In this document: one piece after another, positions 10,768 to 21,151 of the stretch | How the letters are laid out: each line of letters starts with the position of its first letter | Position numbering within the stretch: the first letter of the stretch is position 1 | The notes under the pieces: model-generated | What the model was told of the DNA's origin: nothing | Seen by the model: only the letters and a program-made list of their open reading frames with translations | Database searches by the model: none | Translations under genes and position numbers: made by a program | Origin: Hyaloraphidium curvatum | Lineage: Eukaryota > Monoblepharomycota > Hyaloraphidiomycetes > Hyaloraphidiales > Hyaloraphidiaceae | Assembly (NCBI GenBank): GCA_025558095.1 | Contig: JAIVFI010000016.1 | Coordinates: 677,508-741,507 of the forward strand | DNA length: 64,000 nt | Direction of reading: 5' to 3'

Positions 10768-12011
10768 ATGTCGCTGCGGCGGCTTCGGCCGGCCCTTTGT
10801 GCGCTGGCGCTGCTCGCACTGAGCGTATCCGCGGCGGCCGATGAACCCCCCGGGCGCCCGCGGGCGGTCCTTGGCCGGGCGGCGACCGGCGAGTTCCTGC
10901 CCCTCACGGCCGTGCCCGAGGGCGCGAGGACCGTCACGCTCGGCGTGCAGGTGATCAACATTTACGGCCTCGATATCGGGGCCTCGGACGTGGACATGAC
11001 CGCTTATGTCTGGGCCAATTGGGGCCGCAACATGTCGGACCCGACCCAGACGCTGGAGTGGGTCAACTCCATCTCCGGCGGCGCCTCGGTGCAGCGCCTA
11101 TCGGACGTGCCCGCCACCTACCCGGACGGCTCGTCCTGGCAGGAGCTGAAGGTTCAGGGCACCTTCTACCAGGCCTTCAACCTCCGCTCCTTTCCTCTGG
11201 ACAAGCAGAACCTCCAGATCGTCATTGAGGACCTTGCCCAGACGGCCGACTCCGTCGTGTATCTCCCCGACACCCGGGGCTCTGGCTATGATCGCTCCAT
11301 CTCCGTCCCCGGCTGGAGCGTGCGCTCGATGACGATTGAGCCGTACCTGCACGACTACGGGACCAGCTTCGGCAACCCTGAGGGCAACACCACGCAGCGG
11401 TACTCGGCCATCGTGGTTACCGTCGTCATCCAGCGGGCCAGCAACACCTTTGCGTGGAAGGTGGTGCCGCTGTGTTTTGTCCTCATCGTCGCCTGGAGCG
11501 CGCTGTTTGTCCACCCCAAGATGGTCGAGATGCGGCTCGGCCTGTGCGCCACCGCGCTCTTGACCTGCATCTTCTTGCAGCAGACCTCGATCGACGCGGC
11601 TTTGGTCTCGGGGCTTGTGCTCATGGACCAGCTCTACATCACCGCCTACGTTCTTATCATCTTCACCTTCCTTCAGGTTCGTTCCTTGAATTTGCTTCCT
11701 TTCTGCTCTCTCGGAAACTGACCCCATCCCTCCAGTGCCTCTGGGACACCGCCATATTCCACGCCATGGAGGACCGCGAGGACGATGCCCGCCGTCTTCT
11801 GCAAGGCGAGGAGGTCAAGCCCGACGACGCCTCGGACATCCCGCTGTGGTCCCTCACCCCCGCGCCGCGGCTGCCGACCTCGTCGCTGCTGGACCGGATG
11901 TCCTCGCGCATGGCGATCAGGAACCTGAGGAGGATGGACTACATCAGCGTGGGCTTGCAGGTGATTGCGGCGATCGTGACGTTTTCGGTGCTGTGCTCGA
12001 CGGCGCCGTGA
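10768..12011 (+). CDS. Pentameric ligand-gated ion channel (Cys-loop superfamily, Cys-less)
   Basis: Exons 10768-11676 and 11736-12011 join in phase 0 (donor GTTCGT) into 394 residues. Residues 1-23 are a signal peptide. A beta-rich extracellular domain of about 205 residues carries the superfamily FPLD motif (142-145, followed by KQNL) and a PGWSVRS strand. Four hydrophobic helices follow: M1 at 229-248, with the conserved proline at 234; M2 at about 255-275; M3 at 281-303; and M4 at 372-391. A cytoplasmic loop of about 65 residues lies between M3 and M4. There is no cysteine pair flanking FPLD, as in prokaryotic members. It should form a plasma-membrane cation or anion channel; ligand and ion are unknown. 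The intron and host-like composition argue against contamination. Confidence 0.88.
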
Positions 12012-12126
12012 GCCTGTCGGTTTGTCGGCGGACGGTGGCTGAGGCACGGTTGGAACGGGCTCTGTCGACTTCTTTATTGGAATTGCTGTATCGCTGCTAT
12101 CATTTAGACTTCTTTGCCAGGAATGA

Positions 12127-12528
12127 GGCACCTTCCTCGATTTCCTCGCTGCCCATCTACCGCCGACCCTCGAAGACCTGGAGTTCCTGCGGACGGACAT
12201 CCCCGACGGGATCCTCTCCAAGCTGCTCCGCGCCATCCCGAACCTTGTCAGCCTCTGTGCCGCCCTCTCTTCGGCGCCCCTCCAATTCTCCCGGGACCTG
12301 GCCGCGATCCGCCGCCTCAAGAAGCTGAGCTCTCTGGACGTCAGCCCGGGCGATCTACCGGGCCGGGAGGAGCTGCAAGAGCTTCCCGATGCGGCCGGGG
12401 TGATGCACCGGCTGCAGGAGGTGGTGCTGGGTTTCGCAGCAGGGGAGTTAGAAGAGTGCGGGTTGGACGTGGAGTGGGTGAGGGAGGCTTTCGGCGGGGT
12501 GAAGGTCTCGTTTGCGTGCGACGAGTAG
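12127..12528 (+). pseudogene. Headless C-terminal fragment of a leucine-rich-repeat protein
   Basis: A frame of 133 codons opens right after a stop at 12124 and ends at TAG 12526. It has no ATG near its start and only 115 bp separate it from the ion-channel stop, so no upstream exon fits. The translation is Leu-rich with LRR-like spacing (LPPTLEDLEFL, IPNLVSLC, LKKLSSLDV) and ends in an acidic tail, like the C-terminal part of fungal F-box/LRR proteins. It is probably the remnant of a gene whose 5' part was lost. A short expressed peptide cannot be excluded. Confidence 0.4.
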
Positions 12529-12812
12529 TGGGTGGATGGAACGGCAGTCACTGGTCGACCTACTACAAATGGAGCACAGCGAGTTGCACTCTCTGTCGGC
12601 GTTCGGGCGTTTTCGGATCGGCGACGTCGGCTTTGCGCGGTCGGCTCGCGAGCCGACGCGGCGTCGGTGGCTGAGCCTGCGAAAGGGGCGCTGGATCGGC
12701 AACCAGTCTCCCACGACCGAAAAGCTTCGGATCCCCCCTATTCGCGGTGCCTCGCGAGCATCGATAGCGCAGCATTCGGTCCCGGGCGCCGCAACCCCGC
12801 CTCTGCCGAACG

Positions 12813-14287
12813 ATGGCCCCCGCAGCCTCTCGCGTTCCCAGCGCGGTGTCACGCCTGCTCTCCAAGTTCTCCCCGGCGGCCCTCCCCCCCAAGACCGTCC
12901 AATACTTCTCGATACTACTGCTTCTCCGCGTCCTTTTGGCAAAAAGGAAAATCCCGCGTCGGCAGGAGGACATGGCGTACATCCTGTTCCTCGCGCCCGC
13001 CGTGATGACCATCATGCACACTTGGGGCCGCTCGAAGTGGCCCATGTCAATGAAATGTGGGTCGTAGCGATATCGTTTGGCCCGTCGGGACCCCTGACCG
13101 GCTTGCTGCAGACCGCCTGTTCCTCGACAAGACGATTTGGCCGACAAGCGTGTCCCCGCGCTACGAGGTCCTGCAAGGCTGCCACCAAACCCACCCGAAG
13201 GACGCGTCGTGCACGGCAAGCATGATCAAGGAGCTGCCGATGAGCTTCCGTGGCGTGCTGAAGTGAGTCTCGCGGGGTGCGGGCTCTTGGGTCATCCTCT
13301 CACCACTCGACGCCCATCCAGCCTCTACCTCCGGTTCTACCTCGTCCAGTTTGCCGTCACCTACCTCATTCAAGCCGCCGTCTTCTTCGCCTCCGAGTCG
13401 CAGAACCGCTGGCTGCACTTCCAGCGCGACCTGCGCAAGCGCCGCGAGCGCGAGGAGGAGCAGCGCCGCTTCCGCGAGGCCGCCGAGAAGGGCGACGTGG
13501 CCGAGGAGGATGCCGACGAGGCGGGGAAACCGCTGCGCAAGATCGACTCGGCCGTGGACGTTGGAGCGCTCGGCAGCTTCACGTCGATGACGGGGATGCG
13601 GTCCACCCACGTCGGGAGGGACCGGTTCGTCAGGCCCGACAGCCCCCTGCCCACAAAGGCGGGCAAGCCCGCCCTTCCGGCCAAGCAGGACGACGACTCC
13701 CTGCAGATGGCCATGCACAAGCGCATGCTCGCCCGCCGCCGCCGCTCCTCGATCGTCCCGCCCCCCGTGGTGCCCCTGACCTCGTCGAGCTTCCGCGAGT
13801 TCTTCCTCTGGTTCTTCTTCGACAGTCTCCCCGAGCAGCTGTTCCGCTACGCCGAGGCCGTCGCCCGCTCCACGGCCTTCTTCTTCTCGGCCTGCGCGAT
13901 CGGCCGCGCGCTCTTCTGCGTCATTGGGGCCTTGGACAAGAGGCTCACCGGGAAGGAGCTCGCGGACGTGTCCAAGCGGACGCTCCTGGTGTACCTCTGC
14001 AACGTGATTTCCAACTCGCCCATGGTGCTGGAGCGGCACTCGCGCGTCGCGATCGTCAACAGGTGGGCCTCTTCGGACTCTCCAACGCCATGTCCCTGAA
14101 CTGACCGCCCGTTCTGCACAGGATGATGGCCACGTACCTCCTCGGCGAGCTGCTCCCCGCCACCAAGGCGAGCGCGTGGCTCGGAGCCCTTGGCGCCGTG
14201 GCGGCCACGGCTTACACCGCCAAGGGGAGGCTGGGGAACCTGGCCATGGGCATCTTCTCAGCGGCCTGGAGCGCGGTGGAGATGTGA
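12813..14287 (+). CDS. TMEM135-like multi-pass membrane protein
   Basis: Exons 12813-13056, 13112-13262, 13322-14062 and 14122-14287 give 433 residues with consistent phases. The motif GCHQTHPKDASC near residue 110 matches the conserved Cys-x-x-x-HP...SC segment of TMEM135 and its fungal relatives, followed by a membrane region (LRFYLVQFAVTYLIQ). A charged, kinase-site-rich linker (residues 155-260) precedes further hydrophobic segments and a C-terminal glycine-rich pair of helices as in the Tim17-related fold. TMEM135 proteins act at peroxisomes and mitochondria in lipid handling and organelle shape. Assignment rests on the Cys/His signature and topology; other Tim17-like families are possible. 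Confidence 0.6.
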
Positions 14288-14450
14288 GGACCGGGAGCGA
14301 TCGGCGTGCTCGGTGGCGAGGTTTGTTCGTTGGACCGGGAGGACTGGATGTTGGGGTGATCCGGTCGTGGCGAAATAAGGACGTCTTCGGGCTTGGAGCT
14401 GTGAAATTGATACGATCTTTGAAGTACACTTGTTTCCTTGTCTCGTGGTG

Positions 14451-15303
14451 CTAGAGCTGCCTGCAAAAGACCTTGTGCCGCCCCCAATCCGCCTTGTGGC
14501 ATTCGGCAGAGCAGTACCTGGTCATGGGCGTCAGTCACCACCGCTAGAAGGCGGCGCTGCACCCACCTCACGGCCTTGCACGCGCTGCAGATCCGGAAGT
14601 TGGCGTACTTGTTCTTTTCCGGTGCGAATGTCTCCATCTTGCGGCACCGCGCGCAACCATGCTGCACCCAGACGTGCCACGAGGCCGGCGGCCGCTCGCC
14701 CTCGCCCGTCGGCCCCATCGGGCCGAGGTTGCGCATCAGCGAGTGCTGGCGGAGGTACCTCGATCCGTGATCGAGGACCTTATCGAGGTCCTCGGGGGGG
14801 AAGCGCACGGGTCCGATCGCGGGGTCCTTGCTGCGCACGGCGTAGACATCGAGCTCGGACATGATGGCGGCGGCGATCTTGGCCCTCCCGGCACTCCGAC
14901 CGGCCCAGGACTCCTTTCCGGCGCCAAAAGCGCACCTGGCCGCCTCCAGCGCGTCGGCTGGGACCGGAGCTCCGGCGTGCATGCAGAGGAGGCACCAAAC
15001 AGCAAGTGGGTGCTTCTGGAGCGAGGCCGACGCGATCCCACCGAACTTGCAGAGCTCCTTCGCGCGGGGCTCGAGCGCTGCGAGATGTGCGGGTGTCAAA
15101 CGGTCCATCGCGTCCAGGACGGTGCGGAAATCCTGGTTCCTGAGGACCGAGATCCACGTCACGCCGTTGGTCTGCCCTTGGGACACGTAGACGCCGGCCT
15201 CTTCGACAGCACCCTCCTCGACGAGCTGCACAGCTTTCAGAGCGGGCAATGCGGCAAGGAGCGTCCTGTCGTCGGCCCAGAAGTCTAGCGAGTAGATCCC
15301 CAT
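14451..15303 (-). CDS. MYND zinc-finger protein
   Basis: Exons 14567-15303 and 14451-14517 join across a GTGGGT...CAG intron into 267 residues. The C-terminal 55 residues form a complete MYND finger: CARC, then CSAC, YCSAEC, and W..H...C, with all eight zinc ligands present. The second half lies on the short last exon, so reading the first exon through the intron gives a false extended protein. The N-terminal 200 residues are helical and resemble no named domain. MYND fingers bind proline-containing peptides and usually serve as protein-interaction modules. It converges on the TMEM135-like gene with 163 bp between stops. Confidence 0.85.
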
Positions 15304-15542
15304 CGCAGGCGAGATCGCGGGCCGATGAGGTGGCGCTCCGAAACAGCAGCAGGCACGAATCCGTCCTCCTTCTTCCCAGGCCGGACAGGAGACCAGAGAA
15401 TGAAGAATATGCTGCGGTGGGAGCGTCTACAGCGGCACGGCCCCGCGGTATCCGGGCGTGTCTGAAGGGTCGAGACGATGCGCGAACGCGTCAGTCAACG
15501 AGACAACATCTGTCCGAGGTCGTCGCTCCACATCTCGCCACG

Positions 15543-16766
15543 ATGGCCGCCGCCGCGCTCCCGCAATCGTACCGCGTCGCCTTCCTCGGCCTCGGCGTGA
15601 TGGTGCGCTTTCCGCGCTGCCCATCGCGATGCAGCTAAACCAGAACGCGTCTCCCTGGCGCGTCTCCCGTCTCCCTTATTCGACAGGGCTTCCCCATGGC
15701 CGGTCACCTCGCGGTGCGCCCGCCGCAGCACTCGGTGCGCGTGTGGAACCGCACGGCCGCCAAGGCGAAAGCGTGGGCGGAGAAGTACCCGGGCACTGTG
15801 GGCGAGTCCCCGGCAGACGCGGCGAAGGACGCGGACTTTGTCATGATCTGGTGGGGCCTGCCTTGCGTTTGCAAGGCAAAAGTGAAGGAGCTGACGGCCT
15901 GGATAGCGTGGGCAACGACGACGACCTCCGCTCCGTCGTGCTGGGAGAGCACGGAGCTCTGGCGGGCATGAAGCCCGGCGCCGTCATCGTGGACCACACC
16001 ACCGCATCGGCGTCGGTGGCGCGGGAGCTCCATGCGCTGGCCAAGGAGCGCGGGGTCGGCTTCCTGGACGCGCCCGTCTCCGGCGGGGAGGCCGGGGCGG
16101 TGAACGGCGCGCTAACGGTCATGTGCGGGGGGGACGAGGGGGACTACGCGAGGGCGGAGCCGGTGATCAGGGCCGCATACGCCAAGATGTGCAAGCGGTT
16201 GGGTGGCGTGGGGGCGGGGCAGCAGACAAAGATGGTGAACCAGGTTCGTCGGCTGGGTGGGTTCAAGCAACGGTTCCTCACCTTTGTTGCCAGGTCTGCA
16301 TTGCCGGCCTGCTCCAGGGTCTTTCCGAGGCGCTGGTCCTGGCCAAGAACGCCGGGCTCGACGTTGACGAGGTGGTCGACGTGATCTCGAAGGGCGCGGC
16401 CCAGTCCTGGCAGATGGAGAACAGGTACTGCGTTGCCGGCGGGCGTGCTCCCGCCGTGCTGACCCGGTCCGAAGGTACAAGACGATGGCCGCGGGCAAGT
16501 TCGACCTCGGCTTCCAGGTCAAGTGGATGCGCAAGGACCTCGCGATCGTGCTCGAAGGTAAGTTCCACGTCCCTCTGTTGTCGCCCCTCGCAGTCGCTCA
16601 GCTCCACCGTTCCGTGTTTGCAGAGGCCAAGAAGCGCGGCCTCACGATGCCCGTTACCGCGCTCGTGGACCAGTTCTACGCCGAGGTCGAGCAGATGGGC
16701 GGCGAGAAGTGGGACACGAGCTCGCTGATCGCGCGGCTGGAGGCCAAGAAGACGCTGTCGAAGTAG
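15543..16766 (+). CDS. 3-hydroxyisobutyrate dehydrogenase-family oxidoreductase
   Basis: Six exons (15543-15602, 15687-15850, 15907-16243, 16294-16424, 16475-16557, 16624-16766) give 305 residues and all phases close. The N-terminal Rossmann loop FLGLGVMGFPMAGHL is split by the first intron. CVGNDDDLRSVVLG, then FLDAPVSGGEAGA (substrate motif near residue 120) and the catalytic Lys in GQQTKMVNQ follow, with an all-helical C-terminal domain. The family oxidises beta-hydroxyacids such as 3-hydroxyisobutyrate (valine breakdown), tartronate semialdehyde or related compounds with NAD(P). The exact substrate is not fixed by sequence. There is no clear mitochondrial leader. The TauD gene follows 184 bp downstream on the same strand. 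Confidence 0.92.
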
Positions 16767-16950
16767 GATCTGATTACAAGATAGATGAATCTCGTATTGG
16801 ACGAGCGAGCGCGCTGGAAGCAAAAGGCATTCGCCACAGCATGCAGCGCCACCACGTCGACTTGCCTGGGAGACAGGCACCACAACAACCGCTGCCCCGC
16901 CCCGCCGCCGCTGCCGGGCCCCACCGCCACACCGCCACCGCGCTACCGAA

Positions 16951-17949
16951 ATGGTCACCATCGAGCACCCGCTCCCCGGAGCCTGCTTCGGCGCCCGCAT
17001 CACCGGCGTCAAGCTCGCCTCGCTCTCCGACGACGAGTGGAAGCAGATCGAGCGCGCGTTCCACGACCACGGCGTGCTCGTGTTCCCGGGGCAGCACGTG
17101 ACGCCGGAGCAGCAGGCCGCCTTCGGGCGCCGGTTCGGGCGGATCGAGGAGCTGCACAAGGGCGCCATGGCGGTGCCCATTTCGAACAGGAAGGCGGACG
17201 GGAGCTTGGTCGGGCCGGAGGAGCATGCGAGGCTGACGCTCATTGGGAACGAGGGGTGGCACAGCGATAGCACCTGTGGGTATCTGCCCGCGGAAAGTGG
17301 CCTGGGGGAGGCGGGCTGGCCCTTCCCCCGCGCTGCTCGGAATGGAAGCGCAGTCGACTGACCCATTTCAACCTTACCAGACATGCCGGTCTCGGCCAAG
17401 GCGTCCTGCCTCTGCGCCCACGTTGTCCCTCCCAACGGCGGCACCACCGAGTTCGCCGACATGCGCGCGGCGCTCGACGCCCTCGACGCCGACACCCGCA
17501 AGCGCATCTCCAACATGGTCGCCTACCACTCGCTCTTCTACTCGCAGGCCAAGGTCGGGCAGAAGGTCGGGCCCGGGTTCGCGTACGGCTTCTACGAAGG
17601 CCCGCAGCCGCTCCGCCCCCTGGTCAAGAGGCACCCCGTCACCGGGCGCGAGTCTCTGTTCATCGGCCGCCACGCCTACGGCATCCCCGGCCTGCCCGAG
17701 AAGGAATCCGAATCCCTGCTCGAGGGCCTGGTGCAGTTTGCGTGCCAGGCGCCCCGCACGTACGAGCACCGCTGGGCCCCGGGCGACGTGGTGATCTGGG
17801 ACAACAGGTGCATGCTGCACCGCGCCAGGCCGTACGACTACGACGGGCACGAGAGGACCCTCTATCACGTGCGGATCGCGGGGGAGCCGGCGACCGAGGC
17901 GGCGGTCAACTTTGCGGAGATGCACAGGGGGGTGCAGTCGTCGCTATGA
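16951..17949 (+). CDS. TauD/TfdA-family 2-oxoglutarate-dependent dioxygenase
   Basis: Exons 16951-17275 and 17381-17949 join in phase 1 (donor GTGGGT) into 297 residues. The iron ligands are His104 and Asp106 in WHSDS and the distal His255 in MLHRA; Arg267 is placed to bind the 2-oxoglutarate carboxylate. Length and motif spacing match the family, whose members hydroxylate taurine, sulfonates, alkyl sulfates, phenoxyacids or similar small molecules. A sulfur-linked substrate would suit the sulfotransferase elsewhere in the window, but the two are 16 kb apart and nothing in the sequence shows a shared pathway. Confidence 0.92.
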
Positions 17950-18143
17950 GGCCTGCTACGAAGGGTGACAGGAGGTCTTGGGCAGTGAAGTCAGTTGTAC
18001 GTGGTCTAGTTGTATCTTCCATTGTGTGGTTTGTCAACGACGGTGAGATGAATTGTTCCCAGAATTCGTAACCCCATAGCCTGCCAAATCTGCAGTTGCA
18101 TCCAACTCACTGTACATGGCCTCATCGGCGACCCAACCGCGCA

Positions 18144-19391
18144 TCAACCAGCGACTGCGCGTCCGACTTTGCGCACAACCCACCACGCCGCCACCCCTGC
18201 GCCCCAGCCCCCTCCCAGCCCACCAGCCTCGGCCGCCTTCTTGACCAGAAACCAGCTCCCCGCCCACACCACGCCCTTGGCTGCTTTTGCGACCACGCGC
18301 CCCGAAGCGTACCACCACGTCCTCCTCATCCCGGTTCCCCCGCACGACGAGCAGACCCACTGGTAGTCCGGCACCCAGCGGGCCACCGCGCGGGGGAGGA
18401 ACCGCGACGCGGAATGCCGGGTCGAGTGCCGCCCGCGGCGCTGGCACGACCGACAGGGGTAGTGTCCGAAGGGGACCTCGCCCTCGGCGGCGGGCGGGCG
18501 GTCCGCGAGCTCCCATTCGCCGTCATCCTCGGCGCCGGCGGGGGGGTGCACGAGAGAGGTGAAGAAGGTGGGGAGGTGCCGGACGGTGGTGAGGTACCGC
18601 GCGTTGAGCTCGGGGAGGGAGGAGAGGATGAAGGTGAGGGCAGATTCGAGGGCTGTCGGAATATGGAAGGCCGGGTCGCGGGAGGTTTCGAGGCGGCGGA
18701 GTTCCAAGGGTGCGGTGCCGTCGGCGGGGAGCTCGAAGATGCGGGCGGTGCCGGGGGACGGAGGAGGAGTGGAGGCGCGGCGCTGGGGGAGGGAAAGGCC
18801 GACGGCGAGGTCGACAGCGTCCGGGGCCGAGGGCTGGCCGCCCCGCGGGGGAGCAAAGATGTCGATGCGTTCGCGCCGCGCAATCTCCATGGCCAGCAGC
18901 GCGTCCTCGTGCTCGCGGTCCTCCTTGGAGCGGGCGGCAGCCTGCTGGCGCGGATATTCCGCTACAGGCGGCAGCGGAACGGTCGGGTAGAGCTCGTGGT
19001 ATGCCGGGGGCGGATCCAGCGGCACGTGCGGGTTGTAGGTCGGCGGCGTGTAGGCTGCGTGCGCTGAAGCGGGCTGCTGGGCGGGCTGGCGGGCCGGCGG
19101 AAGCTGGAGCACGAGGTGCATTGGCGGCGCCGACGGCGGAGCGCCTGAGCCGGAGCCGACACGGCCTCCGTGCAGCGTGGATAAATCGTCCGAAGAGAGG
19201 AACTCGTCTTCCGAGGCGTCGGCGGCGCCGGCATGGGCGGGGTGCGGCCCCGTTTCGGGCTCTTCTTCCGCGATGGAGATGTCCTCGTCGAGCTCAATCC
19301 AGCGACGCCGTCGCGACGGCCCTGCGCCGCCGAGCAGGCTGCGGTGCCCGCTTGTGCCCTCGCGGGCCATCGAAGACGTGACGACGGTCAT
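18144..19391 (-). CDS. Hypothetical protein with PPxY motifs and a CxxC zinc pair
   Basis: This intronless frame gives 415 residues from the ATG at 19391. It is open further upstream to 19628, but that part is not protein-like. The N-terminal half is disordered and holds two WW-ligand-like motifs (PPTY and PPAY). The middle has a helical block (SALTFILSSLPELNARYL). The C-terminal third has CRSC and, about 40 residues later, CSSC followed by GGTG, a likely zinc ribbon. The tail is Trp/Gly/Ala-rich and weakly hydrophobic. WW-domain proteins such as Nedd4-type ligases or the WW protein at 38.3 kb could bind it. I do not recognise the family. Confidence 0.65.
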   Translation of the reverse strand: MTVVTSSMAREGTSGHRSLLGGAGPSRRRRWIELDEDISIAEEEPETGPHPAHAGAADASEDEFLSSDDLSTLHGGRVGSGSGAPPSAPPMHLVLQLPPARQPAQQPASAHAAYTPPTYNPHVPLDPPPAYHELYPTVPLPPVAEYPRQQAAARSKEDREHEDALLAMEIARRERIDIFAPPRGGQPSAPDAVDLAVGLSLPQRRASTPPPSPGTARIFELPADGTAPLELRRLETSRDPAFHIPTALESALTFILSSLPELNARYLTTVRHLPTFFTSLVHPPAGAEDDGEWELADRPPAAEGEVPFGHYPCRSCQRRGRHSTRHSASRFLPRAVARWVPDYQWVCSSCGGTGMRRTWWYASGRVVAKAAKGVVWAGSWFLVKKAAEAGGLGGGWGAGVAAWWVVRKVGRAVAG

Positions 19392-19949
19392 TGGAGCGTG
19401 GGTGAGGTTGGACGTGGCAGTTTGCGAGTCCACGCAAGCAGCCGCCTGCCGGCCAAATGGGGCCCGGCGTCCCACTCGTCGCGGAACCGCGATCCCTGCC
19501 GCACGGACCCGTGCAGGGTCTTTGACATGGAGATTCGCAAGCTGCCGGAATGTCTGATTGGGCTTGCGCTCTGGGATTTCGTTACCATCACGAGCGCCAA
19601 AGAGCGGCATAGCAGAGGCACAACCCAACTTGCTGGCGGTTCTCCCGCCGCATCACATCCATTTAGCATCCTTCTAAGCAACTCGACCGGGCATTTCCAA
19701 CGGCCGCATCCTCAACTCGCGCAGACATTTCCACCGGCCGCATCCTGACCAGCGTGCCGGCTCGCTGCACTGGCTTGGCGAGGATGATTGGAAGCCTCGG
19801 CAATCCGTCGTCGATCTCCAAGCGGCAAATGAGACGGATGATCTATATATAGAAACACTGTCTAAACAGCTGGGGAATACCTGCACCTTGTTTTGGATAA
19901 ATCGCACCCCGAAACGCTCCGTCGAGTAACACGGATGATGGCCGAGCAA
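19392..19949. other. Intergenic region, 558 bp
   Basis: This lies upstream of the PPxY gene and downstream of the Cys-rich secreted gene. It holds a small direct repeat (19691-19746) and a TATATATA run near 19844, placed where the 3' processing region of the Cys-rich gene would be. Confidence 0.4.
19691..19746. repeat. Two tandem copies of a 22-bp sequence
   Basis: CATTTCC, A/C variable base, then CGGCCGCATCCT recurs with 34-bp periodicity (19691-19712 and 19725-19746), two differences between copies. It is short and noncoding; origin unknown. Confidence 0.6.
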
Positions 19950-20705
19950 TCAGCTGGGCGGAGGGTTCATGCAGCATCCGGCATACAAGCCCGCAGTGAG
20001 AGGCCCCGGTGCGCTGGGATCGCTGTCTACCCCCACGCAGACGGCAGTTCCGGACCCCACGACCCCCGTTCCGACATCGCAGGAGAGGCCCTGGCCAGTC
20101 GTCACGAACAGCGCCGCGTTGTCGGCCCCGGTGGTTATGCAACTCTTTGCGCCCGCGAAAGCACAGTTGCCTCCCAAGACAGCGGCGGCGACGCAACATC
20201 CGTTAGTGCAGATGCCGGTCGCGGACGTCGAGCCGGTGGCAACGAACTGCCCCGTGTTGACATCGCAGCCTTCGAAGGCCCGCGCATCGTCGCACTGCTT
20301 GTACTCCGGGTTCCCATCGCAGGCTGGGGTAGCGTAGCGGCGGTACAGCGCGTGCCGTCCGCCGCTGATGGATTCGACGCAAGCGACGTGGCCTTCAGGG
20401 GTGCCGGGGTACCCAAACTCGCTGGCCTCGGGATGCGGGACGGGGGAGGGAAGGGAGGGAACAAGTGGTCAGCTTTGACCGGATTGGGAAGCGGCATTCC
20501 TCGCCCACCAGAACTGCTCGGCCCCGCAATCGCTGCACGAGCGGCGGAAAACAGTGGCAACCCCCTGGGATACCGGCCTGGAAGTCGTCAGCGGCGGCCG
20601 CTGAACGACAGGGACAATCGGGACTCACCCGGCGAAGGTTGGAGCTGCGAACACCACGAACGCCGCAGCGGCGAGCGCGAGAACGGTGGTTGGTGGAGCT
20701 TTCAT
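19950..20705 (-). CDS. Secreted cysteine-rich protein
   Basis: Exons 20629-20705, 20509-20577 and 19950-20421 give 205 residues; donors are GTGAGT and GTGGGC and phases close. A signal peptide covers residues 1-25. The mature part starts with CSDCGAEQFCEFG, contains about 16 cysteines and has two CC-type pairs (NGCCVAA and AGCCMNP). No enzyme motif is present. The cysteine pattern, small size and secretion suggest a disulfide-locked wall or effector-like protein. I do not recognise the family. The single-exon frames that cover this region are interrupted, so the spliced model is needed to recover the cysteines. A palindrome cluster with a T tract sits about 115 bp upstream of its ATG. Confidence 0.75.
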
Positions 20706-21151
20706 CGTCGAGACGACGGGCCGAGGTTCACAGCGGACGGATGTCTAGCCAGGCAGGATTATTGCACGGCTGTCGGAATGGGGATGCAGTGCGACAGGAG
20801 CGCGTTGTGGTGAGTCCTTTTTTTTTTTTTTGCAAGTTCGGCCCGAAGTCCAGTTCGGGCCGAAATGTGGGACTTCGGGCCGAAGTCCGCAACAGGCCGT
20901 GGTCTAGATCGAGCGGGTCCTTGGCGCCAAGCCCTGAGGACGCATTCGACACTCGCAGGTCCGCTTCAGGAGCGCCTTAGTAAGATTCCAACGGAGCGCT
21001 TTGTCTTCTTTCGTCGAAAGTTCTCCGCCGGACGACTTCTTGACTTCGACACGGACGGATCGGGAGGTTCAGCGATGCGCCTGTTTCGCAACCACCGTGT
21101 GCAACCGAAACAACAACTACGGAAGCAGTCCATCCGACCATATTCATGTCC
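20706..21151. other. Intergenic region with palindromes, 446 bp
   Basis: This stretch lies between the start of the Cys-rich gene and the stop of the transcription factor, both on the minus strand. It holds the T tract and palindromes at 20818-20885; the rest is unremarkable and probably contains the 3' untranslated region of the transcription factor. Confidence 0.45.
20818..20885. repeat. T14 tract followed by three TTCGG-S-CCGAA palindromes
   Basis: A run of 14 T (20818-20831) is followed by TTCGGCCCGAA (20837-20847), TTCGGGCCGAA (20854-20864) and CTTCGGGCCGAAG (20873-20885). Each is an odd palindrome around one G or C. On the minus strand the block ends in A14, as the 3' end of a retroposed short element would. 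Confidence 0.75.

Noticed and set aside
15543-17949. Dehydrogenase and TauD gene as a two-gene pathway cluster
   Set aside because: They are adjacent on one strand but no shared substrate or regulatory motif is visible; chance adjacency is equally likely.
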